Source of the DNA: Nemertoderma westbladi
Lineage: Eukaryota; Xenacoelomorpha; Nemertodermatida; Nemertodermatidae
DNA length: 39,544 nucleotides
Reading direction: 5' to 3'
Assembly (NCBI GenBank): GCA_032718475.1
Contig: JAUCBJ010007292.1
Span: forward strand, 1 to 39,544
A model generated the notes under the pieces. The model was not told the DNA's origin. It saw only the letters and a list, made by a program, of their open reading frames with translations, and did not search any database. The stretch's first letter is position 1. The number at the start of each line of letters is the position of its first letter. Position numbers and translations under genes: made by a program. Below, piece by piece: positions 14,161 through 24,986 of the stretch.

Positions 14161-14682
14161 ATTTTGCGTTATACGCTACTGTTAAAGGGACATCACGCTA
14201 CTATATGTATTATTTAATATACGGTATGAGAGCAATATCGCACGAAGCAATGTCAGTGTGAAGAGGCAAGTCGTTTCCAAGGTCTACCCAGAGCTTGGTT
14301 TAGCCGAGACACGAGGATCTGAACTTTGCATTCCTAATACTCTGCCTACCAATAATACTTAAATATAGTAGTGGCTTTATTGTACTTTAATAAGTACGGA
14401 CATTTCATCTTACTGTAGTCACGTATTTATAATATGATACGGAGAGTAAGGAAAGAGGAAAAGAATTATTTCTTGCCGTCGCATTAAATATAATATATAC
14501 GTAATTAAGTAATAAACGCGAATATATATTGCACTAATCTACTAAATAATCGCTAAAATAACATTCTACTGAATAAAATTAAAGAAAACGATTATAATAA
14601 AATTACATAGTAATACATACATAAATATAAAAATAATAAAATAATATAAAATAATAGAGTCACACACCCACTCCATATGTTG

Positions 14683-17600
14683 TTACGTTATGGAGTCCCT
14701 AGATGTTTGAAGGATTAGGGAGGTGGTCGTGGGAAGAGAATCTTGCCTTCCACAGTTTCCGGAGAGTCCTCCATTCCCTTCCGATAAACACAAACGACCG
14801 ACTGGGTGATTGAGTCGCTGCATCCTGAATACAATTCCAGGTTTCCTCTTCGTCCTGGAATAGTGACGATAGAAACATCGCTCAAAGTATATGACGGCGT
14901 CACAAAGCCGATTCCAGGAGCTATAGTGGTCCGTCGCTCTCTGCAGGAGAGGTGAGAGTCCCTGCGAGACATCTGATGTTCCAGAGCTCCAATCGCTCTC
15001 TCTGATCTTCATGAAGGATCCACTCGCGGTGGGGAGGTTCAGATCCACGGCGTCGTCCCTGGCAACATGTAATACCGACAGATCTATCCCGGGTTCAAAT
15101 AACTCCGATCCACCCGTCCGGGTTTCAGGTTCGACTTTCTCCGCTCCCTTGGCTGGTCTAATCTCAGTCGGAGTAAGATGGGGAGGCCATTCATTCTCCT
15201 TACTCAGGAAGTCGGGTTCACCTAACCGGTCTATAGTATCTGTCAGTTCTTGAGGAGTTGCTCCTCTGGAAGCGATGTCTGTTGGATTAAACTTCTTGGG
15301 GCAATATCTCCATTGATCTACATTGGAGCTAAGATTGTCATTATCTGAGGAGTGTGGTGTTCCCTCAGTTGGGTCGTCTCCCTCACTAGTATCATCTTCC
15401 CATTCACTCACCTGGCAGACACGATCTTGAAGCAGTCTTTCCCTGAGCGTTCTACGGGAAGGTCCAGTAAGGTACCAACCTACTCTAGTTCTTACCGCAT
15501 AGGTCTGTAGTGGCTGCGGTTGAGCAGGCCGTTTCTCTAATGTCTCCAGCGCCTCATGCGCGTTTTGGCCGATGAGTATTTGCACTCCAGGATAATCAGT
15601 CTGGAATCGAGGTATGTTAAGATGTTGGATGCTCTCATCCTCGTCCCAATTATAAAGGTCTGCTTGAGTAGTAGCGAAGTTCTTTATAGCCACCATTTTC
15701 ACTGACCTTATACTGTATTCTCCTAGTTTATCCTGTGGGGTGGACAACTCACCTATATAATAGTCGGCAGCTACAGTAGAATTCCAAACCTGCATGATCC
15801 CTGACATGTTTAGCTTGGTTCGGAACTTGGGTTGTCCAGCAAAGATGACTTCGGCTAGTTCCCTATCGATGAATGTTCCTGTGCTACCGGAGTCCAGGAG
15901 GGCGTTCACTATATAGCTCTTCTGAGGTCCGTGGACCCGTAACTGGACTACAGGAAATTCTCGGATTCCTATATTGGAAGTTGGCGCTTTCCAAGATGGT
16001 TGTTGATCGGAAGTAGTTAAGGTAAGGTCGCTGTCTGTGTCTTTCTCATACACGAGTGCTCGATACACTGCGGTGGTGTTTATTAGGTAACAGGATTCGT
16101 TTTGGTCGGAGAACTCGTCCGTATAGAATCCTTCCATCTCAGATTGATCAGTGTCGTTCACATCACTGAATTGGACATGTAGTTCGGACTCACTTACCTG
16201 ACTCGGGCTGTTTCGTTCGAATTCCGTGTGCAACAAGATATGATGTTTTGCGCCGCACTTTGCACACCTTGCGTCGGAGTTACAGGTTCGCCGTTGGTGT
16301 CCTCGTCTGAGGCAATTATAACACAACCGCTTATCCCACATGACTTCACGTCTATCCTCGAGTGATTTCCTCAGGAATTTATCACACGCATTTAAACGGT
16401 GGGGCCCGTCGCACAGCACACATTTCGGCTTGATGTTACTTACTTTAACCTGTGCTATGTGGTGCACACTTGTTCTTTCCTCGGGCTTTCTTACCTGAAT
16501 TCCTTTAGGAGACGTAGGAGGGGTTTTTTGTACCGGTTCCCTTCTGTCATTGGGTCGAGACTTGGATTTACTTACCTGTTCTTTAGGCATTTTATTGACA
16601 TAATAAGGCCTGTCAGTGTCTTTCCCGCTGTCCTCTCCTTGAGAGGTTTGGCTTTCACCGTCGTCGGTATAACATACTGGTGTTACCCTTCTCCTAGAAA
16701 CGGGTTTCTCACTTACCTTGTTTTCCAATGTCTTCTCTCTGGACTGCCTTAGGAGCTGTAATTTCACTTCTCTATCTAAGAATGACATGAGATCAGTCAT
16801 GGTAGGGTCTCGTCGTTGTTGTTCCATCATATATAACACCTTCTTATCCCAGCGTGTACCTACTCCACCCTTGGGCAAAGCAGATGCTAAGGCTCTTACA
16901 ACCATAGAATTCTGGTATTCATGAGACTTACCTAGCCAATCTAATTGTCTACAGATCTCCTGAATCTCATCGGAAAACTCGATAATTCCGCTACTAATAA
17001 ACTTTCGGGGCGCTACTAACTTGGCATACAAGTACCCAGCGATATTATTCCTATTTCCATACCTGATGTTTAGTGTATCCCAAACTTGTCTTAATCCGTC
17101 TGGATGTCCAATAAACTTTAACGCCATTAACTTGGGAGATCCTTCCAAGCACTCGATGAGGTATCTAAGTTTTTCTCCATTAGATAGTACAGAGTTCTGT
17201 ATGTTATCTTTGTAATATTCATTAAAAGGTAACCATTTCATCTCATCTCCATTGAACTTGACGATCTCTCCAACCTTTACCGCTTGCCGGGCTTCGGTTC
17301 TAGCCATTTGACGCGTAAAACTTTCTTGGGCCGTTGTGCTATTTAATATCGAGTTATCGGTATATAAATTCCTCGGATTATGATCAGTTCCATAGGGAAT
17401 ATCATTACAAACAGGTCTATAATTACCCTTAATAGGGTTCACTATAGGAGTTTCTACTTCGCTAGCAGTATAGATGCGTGTAGGCTCCACACCTTGCGCA
17501 TGAGATACTTCAGACCTAACGGGTTGACACATTGTTACAGAGGGTGGTGGTATACCCTTTTGGGTGTTTACTAATTTATCGCGTTCAAGCGCGATACTTT

Positions 17601-18879
17601 GCTGCACTTCTTGCAACTCTAGCCTACTTTCCCTCACTGTTCCCTTTAAATGTTGGACAGTCCCTTCCAACTCTCGGACCTGTTGGGAGGAGCGTATCTG
17701 ATTCTCCTTCATCTCTCCAAGGAGAATATCCATCCCCCGCCGTCTCTCGTCTACCCAATCAACCGCCGAAACGGGATCCGCCAACGTCGTAGCGGGCGGA
17801 CGAGGGACAACGGGCGACAAATTATGAATAATTCGCTCGGGGTCCAGGACCTGAACTGTATCCGGGACAGTTCTACGGGGCACAGGTAGCTTAGTGCTAT
17901 GCAAAGGGAATTTAGAAGTAGTTTCAGGGAGCACAGGTGTATCTATCACCGAAGGGGTGATTTCAAGAACAGGCCTAATTATTTCAGGCTCATCTACTAT
18001 AGTAGGGAGTCTTTCGATTTTAATTATTTGGTCTGTGGGCTCTGTACTACCTAAGTTGGTGTTATTTAGTTGCCTTCTAACAGCTGGAGGCAAATCAGGC
18101 AATTTCTGACGGTGGAATGTTCTTTTACGTCTGCTTAGACGAGATCTATTTCCTTTGCCTTCAGTATCGGTGGTATCGCCTTCCTCAGAAGATGTATATC
18201 CCTGTCTTTTGGGAGTAGATCGATTCATCATCTGCATATTACTAGCTGTTAACTGTTTATTTATGCAGTCTTGATTCTCCTGAATGGTTTCCAATTCTAA
18301 TTGGGTGGTTTCTTCGGAAGCTCTCCGTTCTGCTTCTGCTACTGCCTCGACCGCTGCTACAGCCGCCTTTCTTTCTGCTTCGGCCGCTGCTGCTGCCACT
18401 TTTCTTTCGGCTTCTGCCTCTGCCTCTGCCGCTGCCACTTTTCTTTTGGCTTCTGCCTCTGCTTCTGCCGCTGCCACTTTTCTTTTGGCTTCTGCCTCTG
18501 CCTCTGCCGCTGCCACTGCCGCTTTTCTTTCTGCTTCTGCCGCTGCGACTGCTGCTGCCACTGCCGCTGTATTTCTGTCTTCTATACGTTTTTTCTTGAT
18601 TTGTTCTTCTTGGTCTCTAGCGATGCGGAGTTGTTCATCGAATTTAGCTTGGTTCGCCGCTAACCTATCCACATCAATTGCATCCAACACACGCTGGGCT
18701 CCTTCACTATTAGGGCTAAGCCCATCTAGTCTTCTCCGCAACTCTTCATCACCTACGAAACGCTGATAGTCTGACAGATAGATGTCAATGGCATCCCTCT
18801 TATGCGGTTTCTCTGCTGTCACTTCGCTCTCGGTTGTATCTAGTAGACTGTCTGACAGGTTCTGCTTTGCGTCAGACAT
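14683..18879 (-). CDS. BEL/Pao gag-protease polyprotein with in-frame loss of RT/RNase H
   Basis: This 1398-residue ORF starts at ATG 18879-18877 (A at -3) and ends at 14683. Order of parts: acidic N-terminus; Ala/Glu/Lys/Arg coiled coil about 105-190, in which a 13-residue unit (AAAEAEAEAKRKV) is repeated three times; second helical stretch about 376-440; DUF1759-type gag core about 535-710; three zinc knuckles, C820-C823-H827-C832, C853-C856-H861-C866 and C872-C875-H879-H884; aspartic protease with LLDSGST (catalytic D996) and ILIGQ at 1101-1105; the conserved post-protease TRVGWYLTGP at 1131-1140. In BEL elements several hundred residues of RT and RNase H should follow. Here only about 45 low-complexity residues intervene before WRYCPKKFNPTDIASRG (1190-1206), which belongs after RNase H. 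The C-terminus (about 1315-1346) resembles the pre-integrase segment and then ends. No RT catalytic motif is present. Confidence 0.9.
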   Translation of the reverse strand: MSDAKQNLSDSLLDTTESEVTAEKPHKRDAIDIYLSDYQRFVGDEELRRRLDGLSPNSEGAQRVLDAIDVDRLAANQAKFDEQLRIARDQEEQIKKKRIEDRNTAAVAAAVAAAEAERKAAVAAAEAEAEAKRKVAAAEAEAEAKRKVAAAEAEAEAERKVAAAAAEAERKAAVAAVEAVAEAERRASEETTQLELETIQENQDCINKQLTASNMQMMNRSTPKRQGYTSSEEGDTTDTEGKGNRSRLSRRKRTFHRQKLPDLPPAVRRQLNNTNLGSTEPTDQIIKIERLPTIVDEPEIIRPVLEITPSVIDTPVLPETTSKFPLHSTKLPVPRRTVPDTVQVLDPERIIHNLSPVVPRPPATTLADPVSAVDWVDERRRGMDILLGEMKENQIRSSQQVRELEGTVQHLKGTVRESRLELQEVQQSIALERDKLVNTQKGIPPPSVTMCQPVRSEVSHAQGVEPTRIYTASEVETPIVNPIKGNYRPVCNDIPYGTDHNPRNLYTDNSILNSTTAQESFTRQMARTEARQAVKVGEIVKFNGDEMKWLPFNEYYKDNIQNSVLSNGEKLRYLIECLEGSPKLMALKFIGHPDGLRQVWDTLNIRYGNRNNIAGYLYAKLVAPRKFISSGIIEFSDEIQEICRQLDWLGKSHEYQNSMVVRALASALPKGGVGTRWDKKVLYMMEQQRRDPTMTDLMSFLDREVKLQLLRQSREKTLENKVSEKPVSRRRVTPVCYTDDGESQTSQGEDSGKDTDRPYYVNKMPKEQVSKSKSRPNDRREPVQKTPPTSPKGIQVRKPEERTSVHHIAQVKVSNIKPKCVLCDGPHRLNACDKFLRKSLEDRREVMWDKRLCYNCLRRGHQRRTCNSDARCAKCGAKHHILLHTEFERNSPSQVSESELHVQFSDVNDTDQSEMEGFYTDEFSDQNESCYLINTTAVYRALVYEKDTDSDLTLTTSDQQPSWKAPTSNIGIREFPVVQLRVHGPQKSYIVNALLDSGSTGTFIDRELAEVIFAGQPKFRTKLNMSGIMQVWNSTVAADYYIGELSTPQDKLGEYSIRSVKMVAIKNFATTQADLYNWDEDESIQHLNIPRFQTDYPGVQILIGQNAHEALETLEKRPAQPQPLQTYAVRTRVGWYLTGPSRRTLRERLLQDRVCQVSEWEDDTSEGDDPTEGTPHSSDNDNLSSNVDQWRYCPKKFNPTDIASRGATPQELTDTIDRLGEPDFLSKENEWPPHLTPTEIRPAKGAEKVEPETRTGGSELFEPGIDLSVLHVARDDAVDLNLPTASGSFMKIRESDWSSGTSDVSQGLSPLLQRATDHYSSWNRLCDAVIYFERCFYRHYSRTKRKPGIVFRMQRLNHPVGRLCLSEGNGGLSGNCGRQDSLPTTTSLILQTSRDSIT
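18280..18550 (-). repeat. Coding tandem repeat in the gag coiled coil (39-bp unit)
   Basis: Within the ORF the DNA repeats a roughly 39-bp unit about three times between 18395 and 18530, with related sequence on both sides. It encodes the Ala/Glu-rich helix. The opposite strand is also open here and reads Ser/Ala/Phe-rich peptides, which are shadows of the repeat. Confidence 0.8.
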
Positions 18880-18965
18880 GCTTATGTGTACAGTTGAATG
18901 TCTACTGCTGTATTACAGTCTGAGCAAGTCTAGTAACTCAGTATTAACTGCTAGCCTAGTAATTA

Positions 18966-19250
18966 ATTACCGGTACTGCTACTCAGTGTAGCGTGATATA
19001 TATAATATATTAGAATACCGGTATGCTTATAGTATATATAACTATTATTACAGACTAGGTTTATCACAGAATACCGGTATAATTTTAGCACAAATATATA
19101 TAAAAATATAATAGGCCTATCGGAATACCGGTATACAGCTTACAGTTTGTAGTATATATAATTCTGAAATAGAATTAATTACACGTACCGGTATAATTTC
19201 AGCCTAGATTATAGAAATAAAGATAATAGGCCTATCGTAAATACCGGTAT
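18966..19250. repeat. Spaced ACCGGT palindromes in a diverged ~115-bp tandem repeat
   Basis: TACCGGTA-type palindromes occur at about 18969, 19017, 19073, 19127, 19187 and 19243, spaced 48-60 bp. Alternate copies share more (for example AATAGGCCTATCG just before the ACCGGT at 19127 and at 19243, and AGTATATATAA after the sites at 19017 and 19127), which gives a real period of about 115 bp. Confidence 0.7.
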
Positions 19251-20200
19251 ATCAATTATTTTAAAATAACTGAATTTCTGAACTTTAGGGTTACTTGGTT
19301 ACTTTAACTTACTTTATTACCGTTATTTAAGCAGTAATCCAACTGATATTGAGACCTAATGGTTGTATGGTAGGCCTACTATTTATAAATCGTTAGATTT
19401 GATTTATAATATATATATACCCGTTTTAATGGGTTTTGTCAATGTTGAAATAAATGTTATTATTTCTGGGGAGTAATCACTACACAAAGCGGTACGCTTT
19501 CAGTGAAGTGTTACTTATAGGACACTAAAACAAATAATTCTAATTTACCTAAGTTACTTAATACTACAAATTACGTACAATTCGGGTGAGATTACAATCT
19601 CTAAATAAACACAAAAATTTACAAAAAACACAAAATACGAATTTTTAGGGTAATTGTACAAGAAGTCTACAAACCAGCCTAACAAAGGGTTAGAAAACTG
19701 ATTATTACAGCGGACAGGGTACTACGGTATTTGAAATAATAAGTAGTAGTAAATACACTGCGTTGTCTAGATAGGAAAATACCACCGCCTGACGACCTAT
19801 AGCCGTATCGCTATAGGTTCTACGTTATGTATCACGGAGTGTTCCTACCTAGAAGTTAATAGAGCTAATCGAATGTGCCTATCAACCACTTTACAACACA
19901 GATATAATGTCTACAATAATTACTTCGGAAAGTACTGTACACTAAACCCTAAATTAGGTACGAGTACTTGTATAACAAATAATCAGTAGTTAAATATACT
20001 TGAACAGCTAAAAGAACCACGGCATCTGCTGGAGTGACCGATGCACAAAATCACCAGTCTTTACCTACGCCAAGCAGCCCGTGTAGTACCGAGGTTAATT
20101 TAACTATAGCGGTATGTATAACAAACACAATTACTGTAGGAACAAACTTGGGGACTTGAATGTTGCGAATAATCGCATAAACTCTGAATAATAAATATTA

Positions 20201-20704
20201 CGCTACGCGTACAAACTACTCAAACAAAATACAGACAGAACACTGACAGACTACTATCAAGCCTAAACAAACTACGGTATATGCAGACTCCGAAATGATT
20301 AGGGAGTATGCGCTCTAACCCAGTAGTGCGACTTATTCTTTAGTTGGGGGATTACCTTACAGCGTTCGCTGCCCCTACTGCCTAATCGTACTTAATCGGA
20401 CAGATGATCTACACACGCGGCAATCCGTTCAGACCTAATAACAGCCAGACAACTATCCAGCCTACAAATTATCTAAATAAAATTATACGCTACCCGTACA
20501 GACTTACACAAACAAAGTACAGACTAAACAATGGCAGACCACTCTCAAGCCTAAATAAACCACAGGACATGCAGACTCCGAAATGATTAGGGAGTATGCG
20601 CTCTAACCCAGTAGTGCGACTTATTCTTTAGTTGGGGGATTACCTTACAGCGTTCGCTGCCCCTACTGCCTAATCGTACTTAATCGGACAGATGATCTAC
20701 ACAC
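20201..20704. repeat. Tandem duplication with 288-bp period in the BEL leader
   Basis: The block starting CGCTAC at 20201 recurs at 20489. The stretch from ATGCAGACTCCGAAATGATT (20281 and 20569) to TCTACACAC (about 20416 and 20704) is essentially identical over about 136 bp; the first part of each copy is more diverged. Confidence 0.9.
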
Positions 20705-21029
20705 ACTGCAATTCGTTCGGACTTAACAGCAATCAGACAAAAGCTCGGCCTACAAATCGTCTGTACAATCTGATCAGGCTTACACGCCTTCTGTTCAATA
20801 CTGGCCTACAAATAAATAAAACTTGACAGAAATAAGTAAACCATATAAAGGTATAAGGGGTGATCAATCCCTAATCCCCTAAACAGCCTACCGGTATATA
20901 ATTATCAAAATCGAATAATACTGCTGTACCTGTACTGCTGTAGGTACCGGTCCGGGTGGTTAGGTAGTCAGGCCTACTGGGTACCGGTTGCCGGTACTTC
21001 AGCTTTATTGCCTACTGCAATACAGAAGC

Positions 21030-21041
21030 TATATCCTTTAA
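21030..21041 (-). promoter_or_regulatory. Candidate primer-binding site for self-priming (young copy)
   Basis: On the element's strand the first bases after the 5' LTR read TTAAAGGATATAG. There is no TGG, the usual start of a tRNA-primed site, in the first 30 bases. The first 12 bases are exactly complementary, in the transcript, to the LTR segment 21813-21824. Contact with the LTR with zero spacing is as in Tf1-type self-primed elements. Confidence 0.7.
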
Positions 21042-22266
21042 TGTTCGCGCTTTCAGACTTTTGGCAGTTTAACCCACCAAATTAAGATGTCTTCTAGATA
21101 TTAAATCAGTTTTTAGTCTATGACAAGTATTTGATTCACTACACTAGTCGAAACCAATCCGTGCGCGACCATTCACCCGCTGGAGATTCCCGGGAGATTG
21201 GGTTCGACGGTTTAATTTTATTGCTATGTAAGCCTAATGTATTATTCGACTGACAGTATTATATAATCTCTGACAATATTATTCACCTTCGGGAATATTA
21301 ACAGTTCCTTTAGGACGTGGCGCTTTATCTATATAAACAGAGTTATGACTTAAACTACTCACAACGATATGGCTTAATTATAATTCACATATATGGCGCA
21401 TTCTTTAGGAATTGCTTCTTTAACAGACTCACTCATACACAATGCTGCACAATACTGCACACTAATCTGCCAATCTTCACTGATTTTAGTCACATATAAA
21501 AGGAACACAGGCTGACTCATGTAGGGTCTATCAAATAACATTAGATTCACTTCAAACCACTTTAACATAAGTCACAATCGTTATTGGTAACCTTTCTCTC
21601 TTACCTTCGGTATATCAAGAATATTGGGTTGCGGGGTTATTTATCATTATTCCAAATATAATAATTCATCAACCATATTATGAAGAACTGACAGCAAATA
21701 ACAGTATAAAACAACAACTGAACACTGATTGTTACGAGTTTGCAATGTTTCAGCAGTCAGGATGTATGATCAGTTAGCAGTAGTCTTTAGGTATGCCGAT
21801 ATGTCAGGTCAGTTAAAGGATATATGTCCTTATAATTAAACCTACTAGTGTAAAACTAAAAACTGAAAACACGGAGGTGCCAAAAGCCGGTTCTTAGGCT
21901 CTGGGCAAAAACATAACACTGAACTACTGAGTTTCTGTATATACCTCCAACACAGAGACAACAAACGCTCTGATTGGTCAACCTGAACAACGAGAGAACA
22001 GAGAAACAAAGAAACGTCGACGTGGCAATATCAGCTGCTAGCCGTCGTCATGGTAGCGACACTGTTTTCAAGAGTATCGAGCTTTTACGTCACGGAATTA
22101 CGGATTATGTCCTCTAAAGTACAAATACAGAAGAAATAGCTTTTATGTCCGCTAAAACACCAGTACAGCAAGGACACGGCCTTTTTATGCCTGGTAAACC
22201 AACTACAGAGTACTTTACGGGAAAAATAAGGAAAAATAACCGGACAATTCAGCAAAAGCTTTTACA
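21042..22266 (-). repeat. 5' LTR of the BEL-like element (promoter LTR)
   Basis: 1225 bp, TG...CA, followed on the right by GTGCT (22267-22271). If the self-primer reading is right, transcription starts near 21824, so U3 is about 22266-21825. That U3 holds CCAAT on the element's strand (ATTGG at 21973-21977, about 150 bp upstream of the predicted start) and a CRE-like TTACGTCA near 22086. A possible poly(A) signal (AATAAA on the element's strand) is at 21217-21222. Confidence 0.93.
21813..21824 (-). promoter_or_regulatory. Candidate self-primer segment inside the 5' LTR
   Basis: The plus strand reads TTAAAGGATATA, so the transcript reads UAUAUCCUUUAA. Its 3' end would pair with the first base after the LTR. 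The same bases are at 11209-11220 in the other LTR. By analogy with Tf1 this segment should be the 5' end of the RNA, which places the start of R at about 21824. The start site is inferred from the pairing. Confidence 0.6.
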
Positions 22267-24986
22267 GTGCTACATATCGGATGTGCTACATATCGGATGT
22301 GCTACATATCGGATGTGCTACATATCGGATGTGCTACATATCGGATGTGCTACGCTACATATCGGATGTGCTACATATAGGATGTGCTACATATCGGATG
22401 TGCTACATATCGGATGTGCTACATATCGGATGTGCTACATATCGGATGTGCTACGCTACATATCGGATGTGCTACATATCGGTTGTGCTACATATTGGAT
22501 GTGCTACGATACATATCGGATGTGCTACATATCGGATGTGCTACATATCGGATGTGCTACATATCGGATGTGCTACGCTACATATCGGATGTGCTACATA
22601 TAGGATGTGCTACATATCGGATGTGCTACATATCGGATGTGCTACATATTGGATGTGCTACGATACATATCGGATGTGCTACATATCGGATGTGCTACAT
22701 ATCGGATGTGCTACATATCGGATGTGCTACATATCGGATGTGCTACATATCGGATGTGCTACATATAGGATGTGCTACATATCGGATGTGCTACATATCG
22801 GATGTGCTACATATCGGATGTGCCACGCTACATATCGGATGTGCTACATATCGGATGTGCTACATATCGGATGTGCTACATATCGGATGTGCTACATATT
22901 GGATGTTCTACGATACATATCGGATGTGCTACATATCGGATGTGCTACATATTGGATGTGCTACATATCGGATGTGCTACATATCGGATGTGCTACATAT
23001 TGGATGTGCTACGAAACATATCGGATGTGCTACGCTACATATCGGATGTGCTACGATACATATCGGATGTGCTACGCTACATATCGGATGTGCTACATAT
23101 CGGATGTGCTACGCTACATATCGGATGTGCTACATATCGGTTGTGCTACGCTACATATCGGATGTGCTACGCTACATATCGGATGTGCTACGCTACATAT
23201 CGGATGTGCTACGCTACATATCGGATGTGCTACATATAGGATGTGCTACATATCGGATGTGCTACTTATCGGATGTGCTACATATCGGATGTGCTACATC
23301 GCGGATGTGCTACATATCGGATGTGCTACATATCGGATGTGCTACATATCGGATGTGCTACATATTGGATGTGCTACGATACATATCGGATGTGCTACAT
23401 ATCGGATGTGCTACATATTGGATGTGCTACATATCGGATGTGCTACGCTACATATCGGATGTGCTACATATCGGATGTGCTACATATCGGATGTGCTACG
23501 CTACATATCGGATGTGCTACATATCGGATGTGCTACATATCGGATGTGCTACATATCGGATGTGCTACATATCGGATGTGCTACATATCGGATGTGCTAC
23601 ATATTGGATGTGCTACGATACATATCGGATGTGCTACATATCGGATGTGCTACATATTGGATGTGCTACATATCGGATGTGCTACATATCGGATGTGCTA
23701 CATATTGGATGTGCTACGCTACATATCGGATGTGCTACGCTACATATCGGATGTGCTACGCTACATATCGGATGTGCTACATATCGGATGTGCTACATAT
23801 CGGATGTGCTACATATCGGATGTGCTACATATCGGATGTGCTACATATCGGATGTTCTACATATTGGATGTGCTACGATACATATCGGATGTGCTACATA
23901 TCGGATGTGCTACATATTGGATGTGCTACATATCGGATGTGCTACATATCGGATGTGCTACATATTGGATGTGCTACGCTACATATCAGATGTGCTACGC
24001 TACATATCGGATGTGCTACGCTACATATCGGATGTGCTACGCTACATATCGGATGTGCTACGCTACATATCGGATGTGCTACGCTACATATCGGATGTGC
24101 TACATATCGGTTGTGCTACGCTACATATCGGATGTGCTACGCTACATATCGGATGTGCTACATATCGGATGTGCTACGCTACATATCGGATGTGCTACAT
24201 ATCGGATGTGCTACATATCGGATGTGCTACGCTACATATCGGATGTGCTACATATCGGATGTGCTACATATTGGATGTGCTACATATCGGATGTGCTACA
24301 TATCGGATGTGCTACATATTGGATGTGCTACGCTACATATCAGATGTGCTACGCTACATATCGGATGTGCTACGCTACATATCGGATGTGCTACGCTACA
24401 TATCGGATGTGCTACGCTACATATCGGATGTGCTACGCTACATATCGGATGTGCTACATATCGGTTGTGCTACGCTACATATCGGATGTGCTACGCTACA
24501 TATCGGATGTGCTACATATCGGATGTGCTACGCTACATATCGGATGTGCTACATATCGGATGTGCTACATATCGGATGTGCTACGCTACATATCGGATGT
24601 GCTACATATCGGATGTGCTACATATCGGATGTGCTACATATCGGATGTGCTACATATCGGATGTGCTACATATCGGATGTGCTACGCTACATATCGGATG
24701 TGCTACATATCGGATGTGCTACATATCGGATGTGCTACATATCGGATGTGCTACATATCGGATGTGCTACATATTGGATGTGCTACGATACATATCGGAT
24801 GTGCTACATATCGAATGTGCTACGATACATATTGGATGTGCTACATATCGGATGTGCTACATATCGGATGTGCTACATATCGGATGTGCTACGCTACATA
24901 TCGGATGTGCCACGCTACATATCGGATGTGCTACGCTACATATCGGATGTGCTACGCTACATATCGGATGCGCTATGCTACATATC
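22267..24986 (+). repeat. 16-bp minisatellite array, right part
   Basis: Continues the array at 1-10437 after the LTR element, with the same orientation, the same 16-bp unit and the same TACGC/TACGA inserts. Local variants include CGGTTGTGC, ATATAGG and ATATCAG. It ends in degenerate copies (GGATGCGCTATGCTACATATCTGATG, in part) at about 24968-24986, where BEL leader sequence begins. Confidence 0.96.
23800..24490 (+). repeat. 354-bp block duplication in the minisatellite
   Basis: The rare ATATCAGATG unit occurs at 23987 and 24341 (the CAGA position), exactly 354 bp apart. Each is followed by the same run of TACGC-insert units and by a CGGTTGTGC unit. The two blocks follow each other in tandem and look near-identical, so this is a recent duplication. 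Confidence 0.8.

Larger units (their letters stand above)
11663..14682 (-). other. 3' region of the BEL-like element without an intact ORF
   Basis: Three kilobases lie between the end of the gag-protease ORF and the 3' LTR, where autonomous relatives would carry integrase and the end of pol. I see no integrase zinc finger or DDE core in any reading. About 11741-13200 is less AT-rich and has short open stretches on the minus strand; about 13400-14680 is strongly AT-rich. It contains one diverged tandem duplication (listed separately). This may be decayed pol, acquired sequence, or both. Confidence 0.6.
18880..21041 (-). other. Long 5' leader of the BEL-like element
   Basis: The 2.16 kb between the 5' LTR and the gag start has no ORF of note. 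It holds two internal repeat families listed separately (ACCGGT-centred repeats near the gag start and a 288-bp duplication). The part next to the LTR (about 20700-21041) is homologous to 24987-25444 in the second, older copy. Confidence 0.75.
10438..22266 (-). mobile_element. Young non-autonomous BEL/Pao-like LTR retrotransposon, 11.8 kb
   Basis: Two direct repeats of 1225 bp (10438-11662 and 21042-22266) begin TG, end CA and are flanked by GTGCT. The coding strand is minus, so the 5' LTR is the right one. Order along the transcript: 5' LTR, primer site, 2.2-kb leader, gag-protease ORF (18879 to 14683), 3-kb region without an intact ORF, a short purine tract, 3' LTR. The gag (DUF1759-type), three zinc knuckles and BEL-type protease assign it to BEL/Pao. 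Reverse transcriptase, RNase H and integrase cores are absent, so it should need enzymes from a relative. By line-by-line comparison the LTRs differ at only two positions (G11042/A21646 and T11411/C22015), so the insertion is recent. It lies inside the minisatellite. Confidence 0.93.

Noticed and set aside
15011-18766. Plus-strand ORFs opposite the gag-protease gene, including a 160-codon Ser/Ala-rich one
   Set aside because: Shadows of the coding strand; the largest comes from the coiled-coil tandem repeat.
21000-21041. Conventional tRNA primer-binding site
   Set aside because: No TGG in the first 30 bases after either 5' LTR, and the sites differ between copies; the LTR-complementary segment explains them better.
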